Assembly: GCA_037367355.1 (NCBI GenBank)
Contig: CM074701.1
Span: forward strand, 2,976,001 to 3,040,000
Direction of reading: 5' to 3'
From: Neoscytalidium dimidiatum
Lineage: Eukaryota; Ascomycota; Dothideomycetes; Botryosphaeriales; Botryosphaeriaceae
DNA: 64,000 nt
Notes under the pieces: generated by a model
What the model was told of the DNA's origin: nothing
The model's database searches: none
Seen by the model: only the letters and a program-made list of their open reading frames with translations
Program-made: the position numbers and the translations under genes
In this document: positions 35,232 to 46,012 of the stretch, one piece after another
How positions within the stretch are numbered: position 1 is the first letter of the stretch
Layout of the letters: each line of letters begins with the position of its first letter

Positions 35232-37188
35232 ATGGTCGAGCTTTCCGCTGGCGGGAGCGTTGCTGTGAGTCCACCCGACAGCGGTATCCAAAACAATGCG
35301 CGCTGACACGCGCCCACAGCTAGGTGTCTTCGTTGGACTGCTGTCGACCAGCATCCAGAGCGTCGGCCTGACCCTGCAACGCAAGTCCCATCTGCTCGAA
35401 GAGGAGAAGGAAGAACACCATGTCCGCCGACCGCCCTACAGACGCCGCCGCTGGCAGGTATGCCCGAACAACTCTCGCGCCCTTGGTATATCTTTCGCTG
35501 ACCTCGCGCGGTGCAGCTGGGCATGCTCATGTTCATTATTGCGAACCTAGTCGGGAGCACTATCCAAATCACAACCCTTCCATTGCCCGTGCTCTCCACT
35601 CTGCAAGCGGTATGCCCGTCCATGCTGAAGCCCAGCCATTCCAACATGTGCACTCCGCTGACAGCAGAAGTCCGGCCTGGTATTCAACTCGATATGTGCC
35701 AGCCTCATCCTGAGCGAACCCTTCACGCGCTACTCTTTCTTTGGCACAATCCTTGTCGCAATTGGTGCTGTTCTCATTGGAATCTTCGGCGCCCTGACTG
35801 AACCCTCCCACACCCTCGACCAACTCCTCGACCTTCTCGCACGCGCCGAGTTCCTTGTCTGGCTCTTCGCCACTTTCTTTATCAGCATACTCCTATTCAT
35901 CGCGCAATGGCTCATGAAACGGCTATTCCACCGACCCTCGCCCTTAGTACGCCTCCTACGTGGAATGTGCTTCGGTGCTATGAGCGGCATTCTGTCCGCC
36001 CATTCGCTTCTAGTCGCCAAATCGGCTGTCGAACTGCTGGTCCGCACCATTGTCGACAGGCACAACCAATTTAACCGTTGGCAGTCTTGGATTATCCTCC
36101 TTGGACTCGTTGCCCTGGCACTTTCGCAGCTCTACTTCCTGCACCGGGGCCTCAAGCTTACTTCCACTAGCGTTCTTTACCCCTTCGTTTTCTGCATCTA
36201 CAACATCATTGCCATTCTGGATGGTCTCATTTATTTCCGCCAAGCCTCACGCTTACCCGTGCGTGACGCCATTCTGATCGCCCTCGGGGTTGTCATCCTG
36301 TTAGGAGGTGTGGCCGCCCTCAGCTGGCGCTTGGAAGACAAGGACCCAGTAGCCGCCACTCACCACAGAAAGGCCTCCAGGCGCTCCTTTACCGGCGTTC
36401 CACCACCGCGCACCGCTCTTACTCCTGGCCTGGGCTTTATCGACACAGGAGGATCCGACTCCGATGAGCAATCCCCCTATTATAGCCCCACCCGCTTTGA
36501 CGAAGAAGCACCGCTTGGCATCTCCAGCGCCAACAAAAAACGTAAGGGCAGCCATGCTGCTGGCGTTGAGTCTGATGAGCAGACCCCCTTGCTTGCCCGA
36601 ACCAACACTGCACCCTTCCGGACTGCAAATGCAGGGACCTTCAGCCAGAGAAGAGAAGGGCAACATAGGCCGGCCAACTTGAATCGCTTGCGCCGGATGA
36701 CCATATCCGAAGAAGCAGGCGAGATCTGGGACGAGTTGAATGATCGAGATCTTAGAACGAGCCCTGGCAACAGCCTGCGCTCACCCTTAGACAGCCGCGG
36801 GCGCGGAAGGGGTAAGGGGCATGCAAGGTCAAGATCAGGGACTCTACCGATGCTGCGCGAAAGCGGTAGGAAGAACTCATGGTGGGATGATATTGCTGGC
36901 AGAGGAAAGAAGACGCCCGCTGCGCCCAGCCCAAGAACAAGATCAGGAGCCGGAGCGAGTGATTACGAGGACGACGATCCTGCTGTAGCCCTCTTGAGCC
37001 CAAGTCCGGAGAGAAATCGTGGTTGGAATTGGACGATACGTCTTCCCCGGACAAGGAGTGGTACGGATCGGCGAGGTAACAGGGGCCCGTTCCGGATGAG
37101 CTGGTGGAGCAGAAGTAACCAGAAAGAAGATACCCAAGATGAGCCGGAGAGGAGAAATGGGAATGGTAGCGGTGATGGAGGCCACTGA
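35232..37188 (+). CDS. NIPA-type magnesium transporter (DUF803 family)
   Basis: Four exons (35232-35264, 35320-35457, 35517-35609, 35668-37188) with introns of 55, 59 and 58 bp give 594 residues. NIPA proteins belong to the drug/metabolite transporter superfamily and are implicated in Mg2+ transport at endomembranes or plasma membrane. About nine transmembrane helices lie within the first ~340 residues: LGVFVGLLSTSIQSVGLTLQ, LGMLMFIIANLVGSTIQITT (helix 2), SGLVFNSICASLIL, FFGTILVAIGAVLIGIFGAL, FLVWLFATFFISILLFIAQW, the signature GAMSGILSAHSLLVAKSAVE, WIILLGLVALALSQLYFLHR, YPFVFCIYNIIAILDGLIYF and ILIALGVVILLGGVAALSW. A ~250-residue disordered cytosolic tail, rich in Arg, Ser and Gly with repeated SDEQSP/SDEQTP motifs, follows and probably carries phosphorylation sites. 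The acceptor of the last intron could be shifted by 3 nt (Q residue). Confidence 0.93.
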
Positions 37189-37852
37189 TTCTACTGTCAC
37201 TCGTACTGATCCTTCCTAACCAAAGACTTGACGTCTGTTCTCATCTTTGTTATCACTCGAATTTTCTATCATTTTAGCATGAAGACTACTAGATCTACAG
37301 CGCTGTAGTGGTATAAGCAGACTGGAATATACCCCTTTTCATGTGTTTCCGGTTTGCGAATCAATGGATTTATTAGACGGGTTTGCACGTACGAAATGTG
37401 GGTAACATGCGTACCTAGAACGGTGATACTGACTAGGAACTTCTCACAAAGAAGAGCCGCAAATCCGATCAAGGATATCTGATTCTTGTTAACCGCTCTC
37501 CAGTTTATTCCTACAACAACCCCCCGCTAGTACTTCTAGATTGATTGAGTGAATAGCTAGCTTTATTGCCATATTATTATCATCATCATCATTATTATTA
37601 TTACTATCGCTAGTCAAGGAACCGAGGTGGAGTTGTAAGAGAACGGGGCATAATAACAGATACAGTTGAAAAGAAGAGGATAGATACGCCTTTACAACTA
37701 CACGTCCAAATGGATCTATTGTAGACGCAAGCAAGATTGTCGATGACTATCCGTAAGTCTAGCTATTCTTTGACTAGCATCCCACTTACACCCAGGGCTC
37801 GTAAATCTCCTCCCAGCTTTTATACTTGCCCAAGCCCTGGCGCCATCGTGCG
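37189..37852. other. Convergent 3' flanks
   Basis: 0.66 kb between two converging genes, AT-rich, with an (ATT/ATC)n tract at about 37570-37604. No gene is seen. Confidence 0.5.
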
Positions 37853-38914
37853 CTATGGTGTTGTGGCTGTGGTATGAGACCGAAAAAAGTCGGCGACGCG
37901 GTGAAACGACTCCTTTGGAGCCCAGGGAGGCATGGCCTTCGGCCTCGGGTCCTGGTCGGGGAAAGTCTTGACCAATGAGAAGCACATCATGTCCAAATCT
38001 TTTGCTCCCTCACCCGTCCGCATGCACGGGAATGAAAAGACATAGACAAAGACTCCGTGAACGTCTGCTTCGGAAAGGAGATTCAGCTGCGTACCAACAT
38101 AATCGGCCTGCTCCTGCTCGCTGCGGGTCGGGACGACGCCGCCTTGGAAGATGCCGCTGCCGTCAGGATTTTGGCCTTGGAGGAGAATGAAACCACCGTC
38201 ACCGCGGTCAGCCGCTCCCTCGTAGGCGCAGCAGCCGACCTCCATAACGACAAGGGGCTTGCCGAGTCTGTGACGCTGAAGGCCCGCAACGTACTGTTCT
38301 TTCGTCTCCCCTCGGCGATAGTAGTCGATGCCAACCATGTCGAAAATATCCCAATCGACCGCTTCCCACGTTCCACTCGAATATGTCAGCGGCCCATTAA
38401 AGTTGGCGCGGACGACCTCAGCGAAAGAGCGTAAAACTTCGTTCAATTTTATCGACTTCTCACGCAAGGGTTCCGGAATGTCATCCGAGGCATGGCCGCC
38501 CCCAGAGAGCCGAGTGCCCAACCACATTGCACGTTCGTTGAACGATTCGCCGGGAAAAACGCCTTTGCTGAAGATCGTGTACTCGCAGCCAGCAACAAAA
38601 ATAATGTCGACACCGTCATTCCTGAGTGTCTCGGCCATTTGGGCAGCTTCTTCGAGGTGAACACGGGTCTCGTCGACAGTCCCGTTCATCTTCCACGGGT
38701 TGAAGAACACCGTAAGGCCCACTGCACGAGCAAAGCGTGCAGCAGCTGCGAGCCGAGAGATTTCCTCTCCCTCGATGCGCACAGCGTTGGCATGCAAGTC
38801 TTTGGCTATCACTCGCATGTCATGCTCAACCAGATGAGGATCGAAGGGTTCGACCGAAAACACTTGGCCGTCGAACTTCAGGCCGACATCATAAACGACT
38901 CCACGGTACTTCAT
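37853..38914 (-). CDS. Clan GH-A-like TIM-barrel protein of bacterial type, function unknown
   Basis: A single intronless frame of 353 residues starts MKYRGVVYDVGLKFDGQVFS. The alternation of hydrophobic strands and helices is that of a (beta/alpha)8 barrel. Strand-end acidic residues stand where clan GH-A hydrolases place catalysis: Glu at about 111 in FVAGCEYTIF (candidate acid/base) and Glu at about 225 in LVVMEVGCC (candidate nucleophile). Other strand motifs are ANAVRIEGEE, LTVFFNPWKMNG, FDMVGIDYYRRG and VHGVFVYVFSFP. No signal peptide, so it is probably intracellular. From memory the layout resembles actinobacterial proteins loosely annotated as 'abortive infection protein', a name without demonstrated basis for this family. 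Single-exon structure in a genome where most neighbours have introns is compatible with transfer from bacteria. Substrate unknown. Confidence 0.85.
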   Translation of the reverse strand: MKYRGVVYDVGLKFDGQVFSVEPFDPHLVEHDMRVIAKDLHANAVRIEGEEISRLAAAARFARAVGLTVFFNPWKMNGTVDETRVHLEEAAQMAETLRNDGVDIIFVAGCEYTIFSKGVFPGESFNERAMWLGTRLSGGGHASDDIPEPLREKSIKLNEVLRSFAEVVRANFNGPLTYSSGTWEAVDWDIFDMVGIDYYRRGETKEQYVAGLQRHRLGKPLVVMEVGCCAYEGAADRGDGGFILLQGQNPDGSGIFQGGVVPTRSEQEQADYVGTQLNLLSEADVHGVFVYVFSFPCMRTGEGAKDLDMMCFSLVKTFPDQDPRPKAMPPWAPKESFHRVADFFRSHTTATTP

Positions 38915-40251
38915 GGTCGAATCCTTCGTTCGATGTTAGATGTGTTTGGCTCCGTAAGGGCTTCGTAAGGGTTAAGTGCCTAGAAATTCGTATATCGCCT
39001 TGGCCTCACTTCTCTGGTTCTCGTCTCTTGACCGTCTCTCTCCCTAACGACGAATCCTTTTATAGTCGGCTACCTCCCGCCAAGAACCGCTCCACTTCAT
39101 CGCAAAGACATTTGCTTCACCCGTACGGCTGTTTTCGATTCCGATACAGATTGAAGCTCTACATGGAGCTATGCGTTGGTCGCAAACTCTTCCCATTCAG
39201 GACGATAGAGCAGGGCTGGTGGTCAGTGCGGGAAGCGCGTTTCGCAAGCTCTGATTGGCTGTACTGGCACTCGATCGAGCGTTTCCTCTGTTGCGTAGCA
39301 GATATTTTCGGCTCGGACATGGCAACCTTCCGGCTGGGTCTTGGGCAGTGGGATTCCCGCCCAACGGCAAGCTGGTGGCTTCTGCATCAGTATTATTATT
39401 ATTATTATTGTCGGACCATCTCACTACCTCACTCCTGCCTCGGGCACCAGATTGATTCTTTCCTCAATCAGTCACTCCCTGCCCCTGGGTGTTGCGATCT
39501 CCTTGGATCGAATAGTTATTCAGCTATGCTGCTTCCAAAATCATTTGCGTAGCCAAGCCTACCTGCCCCCTTCACAGGAGACAGGCAGATGGAAGAGATT
39601 GAGAGGGAGAGTCGGGACACATGCGTACAGGAGTCACTCTGCAGGCTTGAACTGTGGCTACACAGCATATTGACTGTAGATGAGTTGTTTGTATTGAAAC
39701 GAGTGCAGAGGCTGAAGTAGATCACGCACCAATGGTAGATGGTCTTTTTTAAGCTGCGAGATTGAAGGGTCGGATTTGGGGCGAGGTCCGGCGATCGGCC
39801 TGCGGGCGCGTCGGGGCGGGGATCGGCCGCTGGCTCCTTCTCATACATCATCGCTGTGAAGGCGCAAAAGTCCCCGCTGCCTGCCCCTCCATCAGAAGTA
39901 AGCGTCTAGATGTCGCCTCCACCTAACAATCAATTTATTCGTATCCATCACTCCACTGCCACCTTCCCGCTGCCCATCCTGTGATGTCCCTAGTAGAATT
40001 TAGGCAAACGTGTCCTGATTAACGGCTACCTGCATCAAACCAACCTAACCTTCCAGCAAACAACCGTTTCCGTGTCACCGCTCCGAACTCGTCTGAGCCG
40101 TTCTTAGCTCCGCCTGACGCCTGCACATCTTATCAAACTTCTGCCGCCCTCCTGCCACATTGCACAACGACCACCTAGCTGAAGCTCCAACCCACTTCAT
40201 TGCGCCAGAGCTATACACCAGAAGCCCACGACAAAGCCGCAACCTGCAGCA
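38915..40251. other. Divergent promoter interval, TIM-barrel gene and Mpv17-family gene
   Basis: 1.3 kb between divergent starts. A (TAT)n run lies at about 39391-39409. The long plus-strand frame overlapping 38737-39552 is partly antisense to the TIM-barrel gene and has no domain. No extra gene is seen. Confidence 0.5.
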
Positions 40252-40987
40252 ATGATGGCCAGCCCGATGATCCAGCAGACCGTGATGGCAGCCGCGCTCT
40301 CCGCGACCAGCAACGTGCTCGCGCAAACAATCACGGCGCAAAAGACCGGCGTGAGGAGCGCCCCTCTTTCCTCCACTCCCCCCACTCCCAGAGATACTCA
40401 GCCAAGCTGACAAGGCCGGCCCAGCGAGCGTTCACCGTAGACCCGGTTCCCGTCTTCAAGTTCGTCATCTTCACCGTCCTGAGCACGCCGCCGAACGTCC
40501 TGTGGCAGGAGTTTCTCGAAGACGTGTTTCCCGGGCAGGCCAAAGTGCCTCCGCCGAAGCCGCAGAATGACGAGAAGCCAGCGAAGGACGCGGTCATGGA
40601 TAAGGCGCAGCAGAAGGGCGCGAGCATGAACTGGGGGAACGTGTTCATGAAGTTTCTGTTGGACCAGACCGTCGGCGGTGTGGTGAACACGGTGTTGTTC
40701 ATTGCGGGGATGAAGGCGCTGGGCGGTGGTGATTCGGAGGAGATAAAGGTTGCGGTGAAAGAGGTGAGAATGCACTGCGGATGGGGAGTCAGAGGGTTGT
40801 CTGGCGCAAGGAATGCTAATCAGCGACTTTCCAGGGACTATGGCCTCTTTTCGTCGCGGGTACCAAGCTCTGGCCCGCCGTTTCCCTCATCAGCTTCACC
40901 ATGGTACCGGTCGAGAAGAGAGTAGTTTTCGGCAGCGTGGTCGGTGTAGCCTGGGGAGTGTACCTGAGCTTGGTTGCCGCAGAGTAG
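40252..40987 (+). CDS. Mpv17/PMP22-family membrane protein
   Basis: Three exons (40252-40350, 40425-40763, 40835-40987) with introns of 74 and 71 bp give 196 residues, the normal size for this four-helix family. Members sit in peroxisomal or inner mitochondrial membranes (yeast Sym1) and may form channels. Family features: an N-terminal helix MIQQTVMAAALSATSNVLAQ, then RAFTVDPVPVFKFVIFTVLS with TPPNVLWQEFLED, the membrane stretch MKFLLDQTVGGVVNTVLFIA, and the C-terminal signature LWPLFVAGTKLWPAVSLISF with TMVPVEKR and VAWGVYLSLVA. The last motif usually reads W-N-x-Y-L-S; here Gly replaces Asn. A hydrophilic linker (PPPKPQNDEKPAKDAVMDKA) interrupts the middle. I cannot tell mitochondrial from peroxisomal location. 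Confidence 0.9.
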
Positions 40988-41571
40988 GCCTTTAAGTCCG
41001 TCTTCGGAGTTTATTATCTGCCTACATGCGCCGACCTGCGTAGATGTGTGTGCCAGCTTGTTCCAGCTAGTCCCATGTGGAGATGAGGCTCTCTTCCAAG
41101 TCGTATTAGAGGTGCATTCTGCAACGAGATGTTCCTCAGATTTCATATCCATTCCTCGTAGTAACACCTCGTTCTCTCACTTCACTAGTAGTTGGCTTGC
41201 GATTGTCTATGGTACACCGTCGCTCGACCTCTTGCAACAAAGCATCCTTTACCAACCGAAATGTGTCTTGTTGAACCATGATCTCAGTTCAACTAAGACT
41301 TGTAGTGATCTAATCAACATCGATGTCTAGCACCTCCCCTAATCCGCCCAATTTGAGCCGACTTTGGCTCAAATGCCGAGATTCGTAAATCGCAACGAGC
41401 TCTTAGGACACTTTTTTCCCTTCAAAGTTTCATCAGTTCATTAGGCCGTCTCCATGACAGGAAAATGTCCGCCAGGAACTCCGAAAACGCCACCCTCGCT
41501 ATGGTATCCGCAACTCTGCAATACACGCCAACCCAAAGATGCTAGTCTATCAAACCTTCCTCCTTCGCATC
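40988..41571. other. Convergent 3' flanks of Mpv17-family and rhodopsin-domain genes
   Basis: 0.6 kb, no gene seen. Probably two polyadenylation regions. Confidence 0.5.
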
Positions 41572-43028
41572 TCACATCCTCCACCCCCTCGACACCACCG
41601 ACGCGCTCCTTCTCCCCTGATCTCCTCCCTCCTCCTGCTGCTCCTCCACCGCCTCCGACACGACCACCACCTCGTTCGTCACCGTGACGCGGTTCCCCTT
41701 CAGGATGTACTCCTGGCTCTCCGCGTCGTCCGACAGCTCCTCCCAGCCGCACTTCCCAGCCTCACACGCGGCGTGGAACTCGAACCTCGCGCCGCCGCCG
41801 TTCCCCCTTCCTCCTCCCCCTCCTCCTCCTCCTCCCCCTCCTCCTCCTCCTCCTCCGCCCTCCGAACTCCCTAGTCGCGGCTCCAGCAGATACGCGTCCG
41901 CGCTACGCCTCTTCGCACCGAAGCGCCCCAGAACCGACGTCGTCGCCGTAGCGCTGGTCGCGTTGGTGGCGATGGTAGCGGAGCGGGAATGCGAGGTCGG
42001 CGATGTGGATAGGTCGTCGTCATCGTCGACGAAGGGCAGGATGCGGCGCAGCAGCGGGCGGAGCGGCGGCAGCGAGCCGGCGATCAGGCCGGTGCCGGAC
42101 TCGACGGCGGACCAGAGCGCGATGGAGGCGAGGCCGTGGAGGTAGTCGGCGGCGCGGGCGTAGTTGGAGAGGCAGCGGAGGCGGAGGATGGTGGCGGTGC
42201 TGGCGCTGCGGGGCCGGTTTCGGGGATTAGTCTCGTTCGCTCTGTGGTGGGAAGGGGTTTTGGTGGGGGGGGGGAAGCTTGCTTACACTACACCCAGGGC
42301 TAGGACGGCGGCGACGGAGGCCTTGATGCGGAAGCGGAGTCGGACGTTCCAGAGGATGAAGATGGGGAGGATGGCGCAGGACCAGTCGGTCAGGATGGAG
42401 GCGGACGAGATGAAGTAGGAGGCGTTGGTGATGGTGCGGGGCGCAAGGCAGGCCCCGTGGCTTTTGTCCCAGGTGGCGGAGATGGGGCGGCACTGCGCCA
42501 GCACGATGGTGATGGTGGTGAGCGCGGCGAAGCAGGCGAGGGCGACGATGCCGTAGAGCGGGTATCGGTATTTGCGCTCGTGGGTGATGCGGAGGAGGGC
42601 GATGCAGATGGAGCTTTTGATCGGGGTGGTCGAGCTGATGTAGAAGAGTTGGAAGAACATGAACCACTGTGGATTGTCAGATGAGAACCCGTCTATAGAG
42701 ATGTGAATGGTGAGCTTACCTTGCGACCTTCTTGGTGATCATCTGGACTTAGGTCAACGTCACGAGTGCCGACGCCATTGTTCACGGCGGTGATAATTGC
42801 GTAGCATGCCAATGTAAAGAAGATCTATTAAAAGTTAGGGAAAAGAGACTTATCAAATTGCCTTGAGACACGTACAAGCCCCAGAACCATGAGCCAGTCG
42901 TCTAGACCAAGCGCTATTATGCTTTTTCGCACCCAAATTCGCGCTGCAACGACGATCCACGAGAAAACGAGAAGTACTATGGAGACAAGCTCGATCGTAA
43001 AGCCAAGTCCCTTGGGAGCCATGGCCAT
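41572..43028 (-). CDS. Fungal rhodopsin-domain integral membrane protein (Pth11-like, no CFEM)
   Basis: Four exons (42876-43028, 42720-42824, 42287-42666, 41572-42205) with introns of 51, 53 and 81 bp give 423 residues from MAMAPKGLGF. The frame stays open to an ATG at 43100. Seven transmembrane helices and the family marks are present: RIWVRKSIIALGLDDWLMVL, NNGVGTRDV, helix 3 WFMFFQLFYISSTTPIKSSI followed by CIALLRIT, AQCRPISATWDKSHGACLAP, ASILTDWSCAILPIFILWNV and ALWSAVESGTGLIAGSLPPL with RPLLRRILP. This family of seven-helix fungal proteins is related to Pth11-type receptors; most members are uncharacterised. There is no CFEM domain. The cytosolic tail has DDDDD, Ser/Thr/Ala runs and a run of about 16 Gly encoded by a (GGA)-rich repeat (about 41806-41857), then VSEAVEEQQEEGGDQ and ends GWRM. 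Confidence 0.9.
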
Positions 43029-43100
43029 AGCGATGAGAACGAGAGAGAGTGTGTGCGAACCAACTTGGTTGGATGAAGGAAAGAGAGGTCGGGCGGTCAT

Positions 43101-45183
43101 CAGACAGGAGGTGGGATATGTACTCGTAATGGCGCATGGTCAAGGCCTTCCCGGGAGCACATGGAAAGCAGTAGGGAATAAGCCTGGATGAAAGCGAACC
43201 GAATACATCTGCATTTTCCGCACCAGACTAGTAGAAACGCACCGGCTTATGTGTAAAGCTGCACGGACAGGTGAGAAGTCGTCCAGAGGTCGAGAGAGAC
43301 TTTTCCGGTTAGCAACCTAATGTGGCACGCCTGGTTTTAGTTCTGGCCTCGGGACGGGCGCTAAAGATGTAGTCAGGAGATATTGCGAATACTGTGTAAG
43401 CTGACTGACATGTTGAGGAATAGGAATTGGAGGAAAGGTCAGATCTCTGCCTGTTTAGCGATGAGTTGGACAGCACACCCAGGTTAGGTCGTGTTCAGAC
43501 AGGGCGCCATCCTTGAAGAGGCGGCAGTAAGGCAGAAGCCGAGTGGACGAAGCATGTCGTGTTCCCCGGGCCGGGCGGGTTGAGAGTTCTTAGGCTCGCG
43601 ATTGCAGCAAGCCACGACGAGGACGCATGGAGTAATCTGATACGCTCGGCGCCCGCCAGAGCAGAGTACTGATCACCTTCTGGACTGAAATCACCCTGTC
43701 AATTTCTCGGCACTTTAGAGGAATGCAGTCTTCTGATCCAGCAGGCTATAGATATGTACCGGAAGAAGCTCGATCCAGCAGCTATAGAGCAAAGTGGTGG
43801 AGAGAGCGGCGCGGGTGGCTGTTTCTAGATTTTCTACGAGGTGGAATGTCGGAAGTGATCAGAGAAACGTTCTGGATCCGGCGCCCGTCGGTAGGTGCCT
43901 GAGGGGCCAATGAACGCGTGATGGGGCGGGAGCATGTGGAATGTTCACGGCTGAGGTGGCGCCGGAGGGTCTCGTAGAGCAACACTGGCTTCTACGGCGT
44001 GATTCTTGCGCCTTGACGCGCCGGGAGTTGCGAGCGGACAGGTTTGTGGAACGAGATCTCCCACGTGCTGGGCGGAGCTATCATCGTGGCCTTGGCAAAG
44101 CTGGCAGGAGTGAACGGACGTTTCACGTAGGGAGGCTTGAACGCGCTTGTTCAGCAGCTCGGAAGCGTCCGATCGGGTGAGTTCACTGGCTCTCTGCTAA
44201 GGTGATCATCTGTCAGCAATGAACATGGCCAAGCGGAGAGGGATGGAGTAGCAGCGAGCAAATGGTTGGTATCGGTATGCAGAATGGTGAGATGAGGGGC
44301 AGGGAAGGAAGATTAGCACGCGGGGAAGACCCAGATCGATCCGCTCGCGGGGGTGCGTCTTTCTTGGCAGGCACAGATCTAGACTTCGGATCGCCCAACC
44401 GACACCAGCTACTTTGTACCAAGACTCTCGGCAATTGGAGGATTCTGTGTCTCGTCCGCTTCCGCGAAACGGATTGACCTTGTATGTACAAAGCCTGTGC
44501 TGCATCGCGACAGCTGCGGATGAGGAGACGGGAAGACTTGACCAAGTGTTCGGGTGAAGGGACCCGTCCAATTTAGCAAAGCAGGTAGTATCTTTGTGCT
44601 AATCCGAGCCTGAAAATCACTACCCATATGTTAAACAAACTGTAGTATTCCACCACGAAGGCGCTGCAGGAGCTGCTCACGAGTACTGCTGCTGCTACTA
44701 TGCAGCAGACACGCAAGGTAATAGGCCCATGCAAGCACTTGTATATTGCTTTCGTCTGACACTATGTGCAGTTACCTATCGGTGCACTCAGTCCGCCAGG
44801 CAGATTATTCCCCCGGGAACTCTTGGGTGATGCATTGGGACCGAGGTCCGGCAAAGCAGATGACGGCCGGAGAATTGACAAAGCTATGCCATGACCGCCG
44901 AGTCAATCATGAGCTGAGCACACCCGACAACCAATCGCCTTAAAACAGCCCCAACACCGCAAGCCATAATGCGCACATCTCCCCTCTCGTTCGCCTCACC
45001 TTGCATGTCCCATCCGAGACTCGGCAAACTTTCCATGCCCCCTCGTACCTGACAGATCGCCGCGATTTCGCCGACGATCCGAATGACGACCCACAACCCT
45101 GAAATTTCTTTATGAAGCTCGCGAAGTATCAACACGCTCTTGTGCATGTAAGAAGAATGGTTGGTAGCAGAGTATAACAATTG
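43101..45183. other. Gene-free interval upstream of the rhodopsin-domain gene
   Basis: About 2.1 kb, moderately AT-rich, with a (GCT)n patch near 44686-44698. Open frames of 65-125 codons on both strands show no domain and no exon chain. Confidence 0.45.
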
Positions 45184-45231
45184 CTCCCCTGGACGGGCTT
45201 GAACCGTGAACTTCCCGATTGGTCCGGAGTC
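45184..45231 (-). pseudogene. 3'-half tRNA-Asn relic
   Basis: On the minus strand this segment matches the 3' half of the intact tRNA-Asn gene 105 bp to its right, from the 3' part of the intron through the anticodon 3' stem, variable loop, T-arm and acceptor 3' strand. I count about 38 of 49 identical positions by hand alignment. The T-loop TTCAAGC is unchanged. In the T-stem one pair changed from A-T to G-C on both sides, a compensatory change, while the outermost pair is broken. The 5' half (acceptor 5' strand, D-arm) is not recognisable, so it cannot fold as a tRNA. Confidence 0.7.
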
Positions 45232-45325
45232 CAGGTGTTTCATGAAGCTCGGCAAGTCTCCTCGTCGCCCACCAACGCAGCAAAAAAAAAAAAAATAAAA
45301 GAAGTTGCTACACCAACATCAACGC

Positions 45326-45330
45326 AAAAA
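45326..45330 (-). terminator. RNA polymerase III terminator of tRNA-Asn
   Basis: Five consecutive T on the minus strand begin 5 nt past the tRNA discriminator base, as expected for Pol III termination. Confidence 0.7.
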
Positions 45331-45335
45331 GAACA

Positions 45336-45436
45336 CTCCCCCGGACAGGCTTGAACTGTCAACCTCCTGATTGCTCTGGAACTCGCAATAAATTCCCGTA
45401 ACAGTCAGACGCGCTAGCCAATTGCGCCACGGAGGA
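45336..45436 (-). tRNA. tRNA-Asn (anticodon GTT) with 27-nt intron
   Basis: Read on the minus strand, the 7-bp acceptor stem pairs TCCTCCG with CGGGGGA (one T-G wobble), discriminator G. The D-arm is GCGC/GCGC with loop AATTGGCTA. The anticodon stem TCTGA pairs with TCAGG, loop CTGTTA+A with anticodon GTT at 45400-45402. The variable loop is AGGTT and the T-arm GACAG/CTGTC with loop TTCAAGC. A 27-nt intron (45372-45398) lies directly after position 37, the canonical eukaryotic site. The mature length is 74 nt before CCA addition. It inserts Asn at AAC/AAU codons. Confidence 0.95.
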
Positions 45437-46012
45437 TGAGGCCTTTGGAGGACCCGTGATCGCTCTCAATTGGCTGTTGATGGATGGCAAGGTTGCAAGT
45501 TTAATATATGGATCAACATATTACCCTGTCAAGCGATTGACCGTATGAGCCTGCTCACTGAATTACTGTCAGGCAGACCATGATGATGCAGACAGTATTG
45601 ACTTAAGCAAACCTCCACGATAGGAACAGGAAATAAAAATTATCACCGAAAGTTGTGCAGTAGCAAGGCTGCCATCTCTCTCCAATAATTCTTATGGATA
45701 GTTGGAGAAATCTAACAGTATGCAACTCTCCGACAAGCTATGAAGAGACCCATGTTTGGAGAGCTGCTTCACCTACCAGCCAGCCATCAGCCTAAACGGG
45801 ATTGTACGAAAACTTGAAGCCTCGCGGCATGCAATTTCACGGTTAGTCAAAGGTTTCTTCGGTACACGGGATACGGATCTCATCCTGCGGTATTCATAGT
45901 ACAATTTTTTTTTTTTTTCAATCAATACACAACCGCAGCGTGGATTACAGCTCGTCTTCTATTACAGCTAAGAATAATCAGCCGATCTCGCACATCGCAA
46001 TCAGACGGCGCT
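45437..46012. other. Intergenic between tRNA-Asn and carboxypeptidase gene
   Basis: 0.6 kb, AT-rich with a T15-type run at about 45905-45919. It provides the 5' flank of the tRNA and the 3' flank of the carboxypeptidase gene. Nothing else is seen. Confidence 0.5.

Noticed and set aside
38737..39552. 271-codon plus-strand frame
   Set aside because: Partly antisense to the TIM-barrel gene; the remainder has no coding character or motif.
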